Positions 17,033 through 25,591 are shown, numbered from the stretch's first letter. The stretch: 28,293 nt of DNA from Methanomethylovorans sp. (GCA_020854785.1 JAHFZE010000317.1:1-28293), one strand, 5' to 3'. Notes: generated from the sequence alone by a model not told the origin. Made by a program: numbers and translations.

Positions 17033-17527
17033 TCATCTGCTTTCCAGATTTTTGATCCGCTCATGTATCATATGAATGAATGACGAATTATCCTGGTGTA
17101 TCATATCCTCGCCACAGTCCGGGCACATGAAAACAGAATCTGCCGCCTGTTTAAAATCCATTCTTATACAGCCTTCTGGACAAACATAAAAAACATTACT
17201 TTCCTCAAATTCCTTGCGTACTTTAAGGTTCCTTATTAACCTCTTTTTCTCTTTCACAAGCTGTTTTTCTATGTCGGACATATCGAGGGTCCAGAGATAA
17301 GTGAGCCATCCGCTACTGGCATCCCTCTCCCTCCTGCAAATAGCAAGTTTGTTCTCATTCAATATGAACAGAGTTCTCCTTACTATATTGAGAAGTATGC
17401 CTGTGGACTGAGCTATTTGCTCGTCAGTGACCTCACCCTCCGGCATTTTTTCGATCATAGCCAGCCCGTCTTCACCCACAAGCCGAATTAAGTATCCCCG
17501 GATAACAGGATCATTCATATCTATCAA
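17033..17527 (-). CDS. tfe: Transcription factor E (TFIIE-alpha homologue)
   Basis: Archaeal TFE stabilises the open promoter complex with TBP, TFB and RNA polymerase. Seen: a winged-helix domain in residues 5-95 (NDPVIRGYLIRLVGEDG onward) followed by a basic linker helix and a zinc ribbon with C116, C120, C135 and C138, near the expected spacing. The first codon is TTG. I keep it because a strong GAGGTGA ribosome-binding site lies six bases upstream of the TTG, but fifteen from the next ATG (17518). The resulting start also resembles the usual Met-x-x-Leu/Met-Asn-Asp-Pro beginning of the family. The length, 164 aa, is normal. It leads the tfe-HD unit. Confidence 0.94.
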   Translation of the reverse strand: MIDMNDPVIRGYLIRLVGEDGLAMIEKMPEGEVTDEQIAQSTGILLNIVRRTLFILNENKLAICRRERDASSGWLTYLWTLDMSDIEKQLVKEKKRLIRNLKVRKEFEESNVFYVCPEGCIRMDFKQAADSVFMCPDCGEDMIHQDNSSFIHMIHERIKNLESR

Positions 17528-17621
17528 AAATGCTCACCTCAAGAATAGGACTATAATCTGCTGTATTGTGATATTAATTTTTGCACAAGATACTCATATT
17601 CTATGCACCCGATCATATAGA

Positions 17622-18773
17622 TCAGTTCTCGATCAGTCGTTTGATCCTTTCAGCATCCCTTTCCAACAAATTAAGAACGCTGCTGCGGTTCAAGCCAGTG
17701 TGTAATACAGATGTCACAGGATAGTCTGCAAGCGCCACGTAATCTTTTTGGGGTATATCTGCTATTTGTTGTTTGCACATCTCGGCCAGAACATGTGAAT
17801 TCATCCTTATCTCCTTATCTGTATATATAATGCATCTGCCGGCAGACCTTAGTACCTTTCCACATCTTTGGGGCAGCTTACCCCTAAATGCTTGCACATG
17901 TGCATCGAAAAGGTTTATTCCGGTGGCCAGTTCTACGGTATCAAGACTTCCCTGGAACCGAGGATTCACTTCTATTATCTGTGGTCCATCCTCCGTTACT
18001 ATAAAGTCTATCCCCACAGATCCGAGGAGCCCTAGTTCGATGATGAGCTTTTCTGAGATATTGCACATTTCCTCTGCATATTTTTCTTCATAAGGAGTGA
18101 TATTGCCGCAATAGGCAAATTGCATCCTTGTCAGCCAGGGAATCCCTATCAGCTGCTCATTCACTGCCAAAGCTACTGCTTTATCTTTGCTGGCAATGAG
18201 TGATACACTTGCAGATATACCCTCAATGAACTCCTGCATCATAAGATCACTACGGGAAAAGGACGGTTCAGTTCCCAGGATATCCTGTAACGCTTCTAAA
18301 AGTTCCTGTCCGTTGCAGGCTATTCTGTTGAATATCCCTCCACCTCCTTTGCGGGGTTTGATCATTACAGGGAATTTATCAGGATTATCATCAACATTCT
18401 CGTAAACGTGCGGGTGAGGAAGGTCAAGTTCTGCGAGCTTGCAGGACAGAATGAGCTTATCCTGTACTAACTGAATGCGTGCTGGGTCACTTGCAAGCAC
18501 TGCCCAGGGCAGAGGAGCAAAGTCCATTGTTTCAAATCCGGAACCTGGAACAATAGCATCAAAATCCACTCCAAAGCTTCGGACCATGTCTAAGATAATG
18601 TCTGCCGCATCTTTGCTTTTTATATCAATTTCATGAGGCAGCTCCTTTGTGGCAATGCAGCATGCTATTGTATCCTGATCGCAAAATGTATCGATGGCAT
18701 ACATATTGTAACCTGCCCGGCTGCCTGAGCAGACAATATTACGGGTACTGAAACCAATTACAAGCACATTCAA
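17622..18773 (-). CDS. ATP-grasp carboxylate-amine ligase-like protein
   Basis: An ATP-grasp superfamily protein of 383 aa, resembling the COG2232-type predicted carboligases of methanogens and methylotrophs. Seen: a Rossmann-like N-terminal domain with VIGFSTRNIV, the ATP-binding loop PVMIKPRKGGGGIFN from residue 136, and the metal-binding IIEVNPRFQGS (E268, N270, R272). The reaction is unknown. In other organisms such genes occur near C1/pterin cofactor genes, so a cofactor ligase is possible but unproven. Translation appears to begin at TTG, with AGGA about eight bases upstream overlapping the nmd3 stop; an in-frame GTG two codons later is an alternative. It is coupled to nmd3, 12 bp away. 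Confidence 0.75.
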   Translation of the reverse strand: MNVLVIGFSTRNIVCSGSRAGYNMYAIDTFCDQDTIACCIATKELPHEIDIKSKDAADIILDMVRSFGVDFDAIVPGSGFETMDFAPLPWAVLASDPARIQLVQDKLILSCKLAELDLPHPHVYENVDDNPDKFPVMIKPRKGGGGIFNRIACNGQELLEALQDILGTEPSFSRSDLMMQEFIEGISASVSLIASKDKAVALAVNEQLIGIPWLTRMQFAYCGNITPYEEKYAEEMCNISEKLIIELGLLGSVGIDFIVTEDGPQIIEVNPRFQGSLDTVELATGINLFDAHVQAFRGKLPQRCGKVLRSAGRCIIYTDKEIRMNSHVLAEMCKQQIADIPQKDYVALADYPVTSVLHTGLNRSSVLNLLERDAERIKRLIEN

Positions 18774-18785
18774 TAGATCAGTCCT

Positions 18786-19850
18786 TCAGTTATTGTTCTT
18801 TCTCCATTCAGGAGGCAAGAGGAATAGTACATCTTCTATCCTGATCACCGGGATCTCGTCGTCTTCAGATATTGAGAATCCTGAAGGTTTCTTCACATTT
18901 ACGGTCCTGAAAGTGAATGGGTCCAGTATCATAAGTTCATGTTCTTCTTCAGAAACAAGCACAGCATTGACCGCATCCCTGATGTTTCCTACATGTTTGG
19001 CCAATGCAATTTCATCTTCGGCGGCTATGAAGCGTGAACTATCCGCGAGGTCAGTACCTGTCAGCTTCTTTTCCATGTGTTTCACCACTATTTTCCTGTT
19101 CCTGATACTTATGATGTCACCGGGTGTAAAGCGCGGCAGTCTCATGGAAAAAGTTATCCTGTAGATATCCCTGCCATCTTTCTGACCGAACAGGGAAGGA
19201 GACTCGGTGAACGTGCCACCCAGTTCTTCTATTATTGCTTTACAAATATGTCTGCCTGAATTGACCGATCCGATGTAGAGGTCCAGCCCCTCCTTTGATC
19301 TGATAGTTTCAGTAATGAATGCCAGACGGTCACCCTTGGCGCGCATCCTGTCAATGGTCATATTCACGATTTTAAGGCATGTTGCAAGCTCGTTCTCAGT
19401 AGGTGTCCTATCTGTAGCCCTTATCTGGAGGATCCCTTCGAAATAACCTCCTGATATCCGGCTGCACATCTCACATGATTCACGAATTATTCTAATCTCG
19501 GTTGAGAGAACAGCAGTAACACTTTCTCCCTGTATTGCTGCAATTACTTCCACTTCTGCCTTGTACATGTGCGGAGTTAACTGCCTGGGAACTATACATA
19601 CTTCAACATCTTCTGCAGCTTCATGTATCGAAAGATTATCTTCGACTGTTTTCAGGACAACAGTTTCAGTGTCATATTCATCTGTCCATCTGCCGCGGGT
19701 AAAACGTGCTCCACATGTGGCACACAGCTTTGCATGTATCACCTGGGGTAACTGGGCCAGAACAAAATCCTGAAAAAAACATTCTCTGCATACACCACTG
19801 AGCAATATAGTAGTGCCTTTTCCACATTTAGGGCAGATGGTAGCGGTCAT
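18786..19850 (-). CDS. Archaeal NMD3-like protein
   Basis: Homologue of eukaryotic NMD3, the large-subunit export adaptor. Archaea have no nucleus, so it probably acts in late 50S maturation or quality control. Seen: an N-terminal zinc-binding region with three CxxC pairs (C6/C9, C21/C24, C43/C46), a central alpha/beta region of about residues 60-220, and a beta-rich end. The length, 354 aa, fits archaeal members, which lack the eukaryotic export-signal tail. The ATG at 19850 is preceded by a TATA-like TTTATATTATAT on the minus strand at about 19904-19915. The transcript continues into the ATP-grasp gene. Confidence 0.88.
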   Translation of the reverse strand: MTATICPKCGKGTTILLSGVCRECFFQDFVLAQLPQVIHAKLCATCGARFTRGRWTDEYDTETVVLKTVEDNLSIHEAAEDVEVCIVPRQLTPHMYKAEVEVIAAIQGESVTAVLSTEIRIIRESCEMCSRISGGYFEGILQIRATDRTPTENELATCLKIVNMTIDRMRAKGDRLAFITETIRSKEGLDLYIGSVNSGRHICKAIIEELGGTFTESPSLFGQKDGRDIYRITFSMRLPRFTPGDIISIRNRKIVVKHMEKKLTGTDLADSSRFIAAEDEIALAKHVGNIRDAVNAVLVSEEEHELMILDPFTFRTVNVKKPSGFSISEDDEIPVIRIEDVLFLLPPEWRKNNN

Positions 19851-19996
19851 TGTAAACCATACTGTGTGTTATCAGATAGGATTTTCGGTTGGGGTCATTC
19901 CCGATATAATATAAATTGCATAATGCGATACAATGGTTTGAACTCTGCTATTTGATCGATCCATATAAAATGTGTACCCGGTAAAGGGTACAATGA

Positions 19997-21472
19997 TCAA
20001 ACGGCCTCATTCCAGTTGCAATATCCACATTTATAATCGAAGTAGTTGGCTGCACAGAACTTACATACCCTTGCAGGAGAATGCGGCTCTTTCTTGTGCA
20101 GAGCTATTATGTTGGTCATCATAGTTGCAGTTACCGGTTCACTGGTAAGCAGACAGGGGAAATCAGCCAGTCTCATAAGAGCAGAGAACCTTACCGTGAT
20201 GGCACATGCCGGATAAGTGTACCATTGTGGATTATTGAGTACTGTATTTTTTTCTATGGGGCTCAGGTCTATGGGTATTCCCTGGATCACACAACCAGCA
20301 CCTCTTGGCTTGTGATCTATGATCCTTTCCCCTTTCTCTATAAGGTCGATAAAGTCAACATTATGCAACTCTGCTGCTGCACCTCTTTTAGGATTGGTGA
20401 GTACTAGATTATGGAATCTCTTCACCAACAGGTCCAGCACCATCATGGTGGTGAACCCATCCATCCACAGGATCTTTGTAGCCGCTGCAGCTGCTGCATC
20501 CGTGGCGATAGTGAGCGGAGAATATTCGTTCCTGAATTTGCCTTTGGCTTTCTCCATTGTAGCTTCCATTACCTCAGTAACAGCATTGATCACAGCCATG
20601 ACCACATCGTCCTTGGTCATGTTGAACATGGACTGGGATATGTGATGCGCCACATCGCCTACTCCATATGCAGGGACCGTGACTATGTTACCATAGAACA
20701 CTTCATCATTCATTGCAGCCTTTACTGTCTTTCTCATTCTGTCCTTATATTGTGCCATATATTTACGCACATCAAAGGAAGTATGACCGGCTTCGTCCAT
20801 GAGCCTGGCCTGGGCATCTGTAGGTGTATCATATACCATTTTCAGCATGTCTATTTCTTCTTTCATAGCTTCGGATAGTGTCTTCCCTTCCTCGATGGCC
20901 ATCTGGAACTTTGCTCCCACTCCATAAGAAGTGTTCATCCCCCATGACTTGGACGAAAGGATAGCTCTTTTGTGATCCTGTGGTATATCCATTTTCTGCA
21001 GGATCCTGTTGACAACATTACTGGTACTTCCGGGTACAAATGCAAAGTCTACCACACAAGTGGGTCCATAGAATCCCCCATACCTGCGCACAGATTCTCG
21101 TCCAATAAGGGCTTGCGACCTTCCGATCTCGTCTACGAACTTTTCCACTGATCCTCTAAAAGCAGGGTCTTCCTCATACAGGATCTCCATTATGGGCGGT
21201 GTTTGGTAATGTTCCACAAAGGGGTCATCCTCTGGCCTGACAGTGTCAGTAAGCCCGGTTAGCACGTTGAAATGCGTGTTGACCGAATCCACGTGAAGGG
21301 CAAAAACAGACTTTGCTTGTTCGCCCATGGGTTTCATTTTATTCACAGCATTGACATAAGGCTGTGCGTCCTTTAACTTGAATGTGGTTCCCCTCTTTGC
21401 ATTAATTGTATCAACTACAGCTCTCTGTGCACCCATGGCTTCAGTTGCCATTTTATCATATAGTTCTTTCAT
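19997..21472 (-). CDS. Probable DUF2193-family methanogen protein with C-terminal Cys knuckle
   Basis: A 491-aa soluble protein that I match, with moderate confidence, to the DUF2193 family found mainly in methanogens; its function is unknown. Seen: a long mixed helical body with a Gly/Cys-rich segment YGGFYGPTCVVDFAFVPGST near residues 130-150, an Ala-rich helix DAAAAAATKILWMDG near 330, and a late GAGCVIQGIPIDLSPIEKN. The C-terminus carries C470-x2-C473-x8-C482-x2-C485, a compact zinc or iron-sulfur knuckle, and then ends six residues later. The 5' region is long for this genome (about 150 nt) and contains a stable hairpin. It stands downstream of the DUF362 gene but has its own promoter. 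Confidence 0.7.
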   Translation of the reverse strand: MKELYDKMATEAMGAQRAVVDTINAKRGTTFKLKDAQPYVNAVNKMKPMGEQAKSVFALHVDSVNTHFNVLTGLTDTVRPEDDPFVEHYQTPPIMEILYEEDPAFRGSVEKFVDEIGRSQALIGRESVRRYGGFYGPTCVVDFAFVPGSTSNVVNRILQKMDIPQDHKRAILSSKSWGMNTSYGVGAKFQMAIEEGKTLSEAMKEEIDMLKMVYDTPTDAQARLMDEAGHTSFDVRKYMAQYKDRMRKTVKAAMNDEVFYGNIVTVPAYGVGDVAHHISQSMFNMTKDDVVMAVINAVTEVMEATMEKAKGKFRNEYSPLTIATDAAAAAATKILWMDGFTTMMVLDLLVKRFHNLVLTNPKRGAAAELHNVDFIDLIEKGERIIDHKPRGAGCVIQGIPIDLSPIEKNTVLNNPQWYTYPACAITVRFSALMRLADFPCLLTSEPVTATMMTNIIALHKKEPHSPARVCKFCAANYFDYKCGYCNWNEAV

Positions 21473-21568
21473 TAATATACCCCATTTTTTTGTCTAGCTG
21501 TTGCAACCAGCGAGTACACTTGCCACTAAAAGAAAACAAATCCATAAATTGGAACCGGCTGAAAGAAA

Positions 21569-21589
21569 TATCCATTTCCGAAGTGGATA
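21569..21589 (-). promoter_or_regulatory. Leader hairpin upstream of the DUF2193-like gene
   Basis: A 21-base hairpin: a nine-bp stem (TATCCATTT with AAGTGGATA; eight Watson-Crick pairs and one G-T) closed by the three-base loop CCG. It lies about 100 nt upstream of the start codon and downstream of the inferred TATA box (about 21645-21655), so it should be part of the mRNA leader. Confidence 0.4.
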
Positions 21590-21627
21590 GGTTCAGATCC
21601 TTCCTCACCTGATTGCTAACACCCAGT

Positions 21628-21670
21628 TAAAAAATGGAGGGAAGTCATATAAATAATAACCCCTCTCCAT
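21628..21670 (-). terminator. Terminator-like hairpin after the DUF362 gene, containing the next promoter's TATA
   Basis: On the minus strand ATGGAG-A-GGG pairs with CCCTCCAT (one bulged A), and a run of six T follows directly (21629-21634). It starts about 15 bp after the DUF362 stop. The loop holds TTATTTATATGAC, the likely TATA box of the downstream gene, so terminator and promoter are superimposed. Confidence 0.45.
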
Positions 21671-21685
21671 AAAAACAGGTTGAAT

Positions 21686-22747
21686 TCAAACATCTAAGGA
21701 ATATCCCAGGCTGCCGACCCCTATCTTTGCAGCGTATTCCAGATGTATCATCGGGTCAATACCCCATACATCCTTAATAGAGTGTATGCAGCCCTCTTCA
21801 CCTATTTTTTTATTTATCAGATCAATACTGGCCTTGTCAATAGCAACAGGGTCCACTGAGGCAAGCATACCCACATTTCCTGCAAAAGCGGGAGCAGAAA
21901 AATTGAAACAATCGCATCCAGGGGTCAGATCAAATACCCAGTTGATATATCCTATCTTTCCGGGCAGGAGCTTGACTGGTCCCAAAGCAGCTTCCCCTAA
22001 ACGGGCCTGTATTTCATTGGTACAGTTCTCAGGTGGCATGATAGAGTCAAAACTGCATGACCCGATACATGATAACTCGCCCTTACACATGCTCTTATTG
22101 ACAAACGCTTTGCCGTTTTCCAGGTATATGGCATCCCAGGGACATGTTCTTATACATTTTCCGCATCCTGTGCAACTTTCCGTATCAATGTCCGGCTTAC
22201 CAGGTGCGTGTACTTTTGCTTTGCCTTCCTTGTCCAGACATCCCATCCCCAGGTTCTTCACAGCACCACCGAAACCAGATGCAGGATGGCCTTTACAATG
22301 TGAGATCATGATCATCGCATCAGCCTTTGCAATGGCAGAAGCTACTGTGATCTCGTCTATATATTCCCCTCCTATGGGTACCTTCACACTGTCATCCCCA
22401 AGCAGGCCATCTGCAGAAATGAACGGTGCGTTCATACTACCGAACGTAAAGCCATTCACGGCTGCGGTCCAGAGCATATCGGCTCCGTTGAAGCGTTTTC
22501 CACTGTACAGTACAGTGGTATCTGTAATGAATGGTATTCCTCCGGCTTCTTTTACAAGATCTGTGATAGTGCGGATCAATACCGGTCGCACATAAGTCGT
22601 ATTACCGTACTCTCCGGGATGGATCTTGATGGCCACAAGATCATCTTTTTCCACCACAGGTATTTTCCGGAAAAGTTCCTTTATCTGGTCTATCTGGGTA
22701 TTTGTCGGTCCTACCTCTCCAGCAGATCTAAAGAATACTTTGCTCAT
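21686..22747 (-). CDS. DUF362-family protein with ferredoxin domain
   Basis: A 353-aa DUF362 protein with an inserted iron-sulfur region; archaeal members are thought to be redox proteins but have no assigned reaction. Seen: DUF362 core motifs KIHPGEYGNTTYVRP near residues 41-55 and HCKGHPASGFGGAVKNLGMG at 150-169. A canonical 4Fe-4S motif follows, C192-x2-C195-x2-C198-x3-C202-P. A second, irregular set is C221-x5-C227-x3-C231, with C242 nearby. The remainder, to VDPVAIDKASIDLIN, completes the DUF362 fold. No signal peptide, so cytoplasmic. It is divergent from the 363-aa gene across a 134-bp promoter region. Its hairpin terminator overlaps the next gene's promoter. Confidence 0.88.
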   Translation of the reverse strand: MSKVFFRSAGEVGPTNTQIDQIKELFRKIPVVEKDDLVAIKIHPGEYGNTTYVRPVLIRTITDLVKEAGGIPFITDTTVLYSGKRFNGADMLWTAAVNGFTFGSMNAPFISADGLLGDDSVKVPIGGEYIDEITVASAIAKADAMIMISHCKGHPASGFGGAVKNLGMGCLDKEGKAKVHAPGKPDIDTESCTGCGKCIRTCPWDAIYLENGKAFVNKSMCKGELSCIGSCSFDSIMPPENCTNEIQARLGEAALGPVKLLPGKIGYINWVFDLTPGCDCFNFSAPAFAGNVGMLASVDPVAIDKASIDLINKKIGEEGCIHSIKDVWGIDPMIHLEYAAKIGVGSLGYSLDV

Positions 22748-22881
22748 ATACCGTCTCCTCCTTCAGCTACCTAGCGAAAGATATTTTGTGGCATAACGAT
22801 ATAAAAACATATGTTACTGATGCATGTAACTATCGTATCTGTAAATTGTTCTATCATAGGGTCTGATGGGGGAACTGGTCT

Positions 22882-23973
22882 ATGGGCATGGAAGGGAATA
22901 AAAGTGGCGGCAGAAGTTCTGAAAATTTACATCAATATGAGATATGGTATTCTGTGCGTGAAAAGATCTGGGACACAAGATCAGGTAAGTTCAGATGGAC
23001 CGGTAAGTCTCAGGTATGGGACTGGGACAAATGTACTGTAGGGCTTGCCAGAAGCTGGAACGACAAGTTAAAACTGATCATCAGGAGCAGTGATCTCAAG
23101 CACAGCGGGTACATGGGCAAAGAGGTCAATCTTCGTTATATGATGGGCTTCGATGTAACTGATATCAAAGAACCTGTGAAAGACACCTATATTGCAAAGG
23201 ATTATTCAAATGATCCGCAAGATCGGATAGGTCCGAAAGAGAGGTGGGTCATAGAACTCAATGATGAGCATTGGATATGGCAGTGGGCAGATGCAGAGAA
23301 CAATGCTGAAGTTGCGGTGATACATGAGATATATCAGAAGATAAGAAATGAACTTGAAGATCAACGATTGAATGGGGACAATATATTCGATGCAAATATC
23401 GATGATCTCCCGGATGAGGTATTTCCGGTGATATATCAGCCAGCGGTGGATTCTCTCCGGAATTTTGTAAGGGAAGTATACATCCATAAAAACGAAATAA
23501 CTGATGAGGGACAGGAGGTAGAGGTCACACTTCTTTTTGAGAACGAGGAGTTGCGCAAAAATTCATTCGGAGGTATTGTCAACAGGATCTATGAAATATT
23601 CAGGCGCTTACGTTATGGGAGAACGATGGATATAGAAACTTTCAAGTTGCATATACCAAAAGATAACGCTAACATGGAGTTCACTTTTGAGAACATCTAC
23701 AGCAACGATCATGGATTGGCAGAGGATTCTATTCACGGGGACCCTCCGCAAGCTCCCAGAAGGAATGTCAAGTACTATCTGGGAAACCAGAGTCATCCGG
23801 TTGTATTCATAAATACTTCTAACCATGCTATGGCCGAATTTGATTGCAATCATGAGATGTGGAAGTGGGAATACATACCTTGGCTTAGTGATTCACCTGT
23901 TAAGTTAGGGTCCAAGAGCAGGAAAACGATCGAAATGAGTTTTAAGCCCCTGTTGAAGTTCAGAAGACATTAG
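22882..23973 (+). CDS. Unrecognised Trp-rich soluble protein
   Basis: A 363-aa protein I cannot place in a family. It has no signal peptide or membrane helix and is strongly charged and aromatic. The notable feature is a repeated Trp-x-Trp signature: QVWDWDKC (W46, W48), NDEHWIWQW (127-135) and NHEMWKWEY (323-331). The last two share N-x-E-x-W-x-W and each follows a hydrophobic strand (RWVIEL, VVFIN), which suggests duplicated beta modules. The middle (residues 145-250) looks helical and charged. A TATA-like CGATATAAAAAC at about 22798-22809 lies upstream, and GATGGGGGAAC precedes the ATG; a second in-frame ATG lies two codons later. It has its own promoter, and a TfoX pseudogene lies downstream. 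Confidence 0.7.
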   Translation: MGMEGNKSGGRSSENLHQYEIWYSVREKIWDTRSGKFRWTGKSQVWDWDKCTVGLARSWNDKLKLIIRSSDLKHSGYMGKEVNLRYMMGFDVTDIKEPVKDTYIAKDYSNDPQDRIGPKERWVIELNDEHWIWQWADAENNAEVAVIHEIYQKIRNELEDQRLNGDNIFDANIDDLPDEVFPVIYQPAVDSLRNFVREVYIHKNEITDEGQEVEVTLLFENEELRKNSFGGIVNRIYEIFRRLRYGRTMDIETFKLHIPKDNANMEFTFENIYSNDHGLAEDSIHGDPPQAPRRNVKYYLGNQSHPVVFINTSNHAMAEFDCNHEMWKWEYIPWLSDSPVKLGSKSRKTIEMSFKPLLKFRRH

Positions 23974-24013
23974 GTCAGCAAAGCAGCAATAAGAATTTAC
24001 TGTAGGTAAATGA

Positions 24014-24298
24014 AAATTTCACAGCCCTGTTTATTTCGTAAACTGTAACATTTTCGCAGGAGTGCACCAGGACAGCATCATGCTGCGTCTTAGACCGGAA
24101 TAACAGGAATGACTATTTGCTGAACATGATGAAGCTGCGTTTTTTGAACCCATGGGAAAGAAAATGAAGGAATATGTAGTGCTGCCGCCATCAGTGTATG
24201 ATAACAGTGAAGAGATGCTCAAATGGCTTAACATCTCATACGATTATGTTTCTTCACTTATTCTGAAAGAAAAGAACAAAGTCAAGAAAAAGGATTAG
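24014..24298 (+). pseudogene. TfoX-N-domain-like protein, decayed gene
   Basis: One reading frame gives a recognisable TfoX N-terminal-domain protein interrupted by stops. It reads PVYFVNCNIFAGVHQDSIML, then RLRPE, stop (24101), QE, stop (24110), LFAEHDEAAFFEPMGKKMKE, then YVVLPPSVYDNSEEMLKWLN and a Lys-rich end at a normal TAG (24296-24298). The pattern, a FAGVHQDSIMLRL core, an Asp/Glu-rich helix, the PMGKKMKEYVVLPP strand-turn and the final helix, follows the family order. Another stop (24011) cuts off the N-terminus, where no clear remnant is seen. The 48-codon open end from ATG 24152 might still be read, but it lacks half of the domain. Family members are small DNA-uptake-regulator-like proteins of uncertain role in archaea. 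Confidence 0.7.
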
Positions 24299-24310
24299 AA
24301 CAGTTCATGA

Positions 24311-25591
24311 TCACTGCAAAGGCACACTTTCAGGAAATCTCATTGGCAAGGATAATATGAAAGTACTGCCTTTTCCCACTTCGCTCTCTACAGATACAGC
24401 CCCATTGTGCATTGCAGCCAGTTTTTCGACAAGGGAAAGGCCCAGACCAGTTCCCTGATGTTTTCGGCTAAGACTCGAATCAAGCTGTTTGAATGGTTCG
24501 AACAACTTTTTCTGGTCCTCTTGAGAAATACCGATTCCTGTGTCTTTCACCAAAATGGTGAGCGTATTTCCTTCTTCATATGAGGATATGATGACAGACC
24601 CACCTCTATCCGTGAATTTGATAGCATTTCCGATAAGGTTGAATAATATCTGTTTCAGTTTACTTTTGTCAGCAGGTATGATAATATCTTCAACATGAGA
24701 TGCTTCAAGAGACAGCTCTCTTTTAAAGGACAAAGGTCTGAGAACCGTTATAACTTCAGCAATTGTATCCTTAACAGATACCATTTCATAACGGATGTTC
24801 ATCTCCCCTGCTTCGATTTTCGAAAGATCAAGAATATCATTGATTATGCTCAGCAGGTGTTTTCCGCTGTTTGAGATATTATATGCGTACTGAATCTGTT
24901 TTTCATTGAGCTCGCCTGAATATCCTTCCAGCATCATATCTGAGTAACCGATAACTGAATTAAGAGGTGTGCGCAGTTCGTGACTCATGTTAGCAAGAAA
25001 TTCACTTTTAGCGCGGTTCAGCGATTCCGCAAGGACCTTATCTTCAAGTGCTTTTCTTTTTTCTTCCATTTCCCACAAAGATCTTTTATGAAGAAGACAA
25101 GCTTCAAGTGAGAAAGCAAATTTTGATATGACTTTGTACAGCTGGTTAGCTACGTTCACGGGATCATTGAGTTCTTTCATCCAGTAGAGTTCCAATACTC
25201 CAAAATCTTTAAGAGAAAAAATTATGAATGAACCAGTTGTGAACTTCTTCTCTGAAATAAGAGCTTTGATCTCTCCATCCTTTTGGGTTATAAAAAACAC
25301 ATTCTTATGGGCAATAACAGAAAAGATCGGATGTGTAAGTGGAATTTTCTTTTGAGTGGTGTAGTATTCAGGATTTGAATATACCAGACTGGCAGTGCCT
25401 TCATGAGTAAAAGACAAGTATTCATCTTTTATCCAAACTGAAACATAAGTGAGCCGTTTCCTGGACATCAGTTTTTTCAGGAAATCATCACAATTTCTCT
25501 TAATATCAAGTGAATTCCCTATAGAAAGAGAGAGTTCATAAAGAGTGGATATCTGGTTAAAGATTTCTGTGTATTGTGCATGCGGGTTCAT
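24311..25591 (-). CDS. Sensor histidine kinase, soluble
   Basis: A 426-aa kinase without membrane helices. Residues 10-165 form a GAF-like sensor region (VSVWIKDEYLSF, FIIFSLKDFGVLELYW), followed by a coiled-coil linker and the HisKA domain with the phospho-accepting H204 in NMSHELRTPLN. The ATPase domain shows the N box NLIGNAIKFTD, G1 DTGIGIS, the F box FEPFKQLDSS and G2 GTGLGLSLVE. All catalytic boxes are intact. No receiver domain or response regulator is in the window, so its partner is elsewhere or unknown. Its start codon lies 35 bp inside the upstream FIST gene, so the two are translationally linked, and the FIST protein is the likely ligand sensor of the pair. Confidence 0.93.
   Translation of the reverse strand: MNPHAQYTEIFNQISTLYELSLSIGNSLDIKRNCDDFLKKLMSRKRLTYVSVWIKDEYLSFTHEGTASLVYSNPEYYTTQKKIPLTHPIFSVIAHKNVFFITQKDGEIKALISEKKFTTGSFIIFSLKDFGVLELYWMKELNDPVNVANQLYKVISKFAFSLEACLLHKRSLWEMEEKRKALEDKVLAESLNRAKSEFLANMSHELRTPLNSVIGYSDMMLEGYSGELNEKQIQYAYNISNSGKHLLSIINDILDLSKIEAGEMNIRYEMVSVKDTIAEVITVLRPLSFKRELSLEASHVEDIIIPADKSKLKQILFNLIGNAIKFTDRGGSVIISSYEEGNTLTILVKDTGIGISQEDQKKLFEPFKQLDSSLSRKHQGTGLGLSLVEKLAAMHNGAVSVESEVGKGSTFILSLPMRFPESVPLQ

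Noticed and set aside
21786..22595. 269-aa open frame on the plus strand
   Set aside because: It is antisense to the well-supported DUF362 gene, has Ser/Pro-rich shadow composition and shows no domain.
24152..24298. 48-aa intact small gene
   Set aside because: It reads in frame as the C-terminal half of a TfoX-like domain whose upstream half is still visible behind stops, so a pseudogene explains it better.
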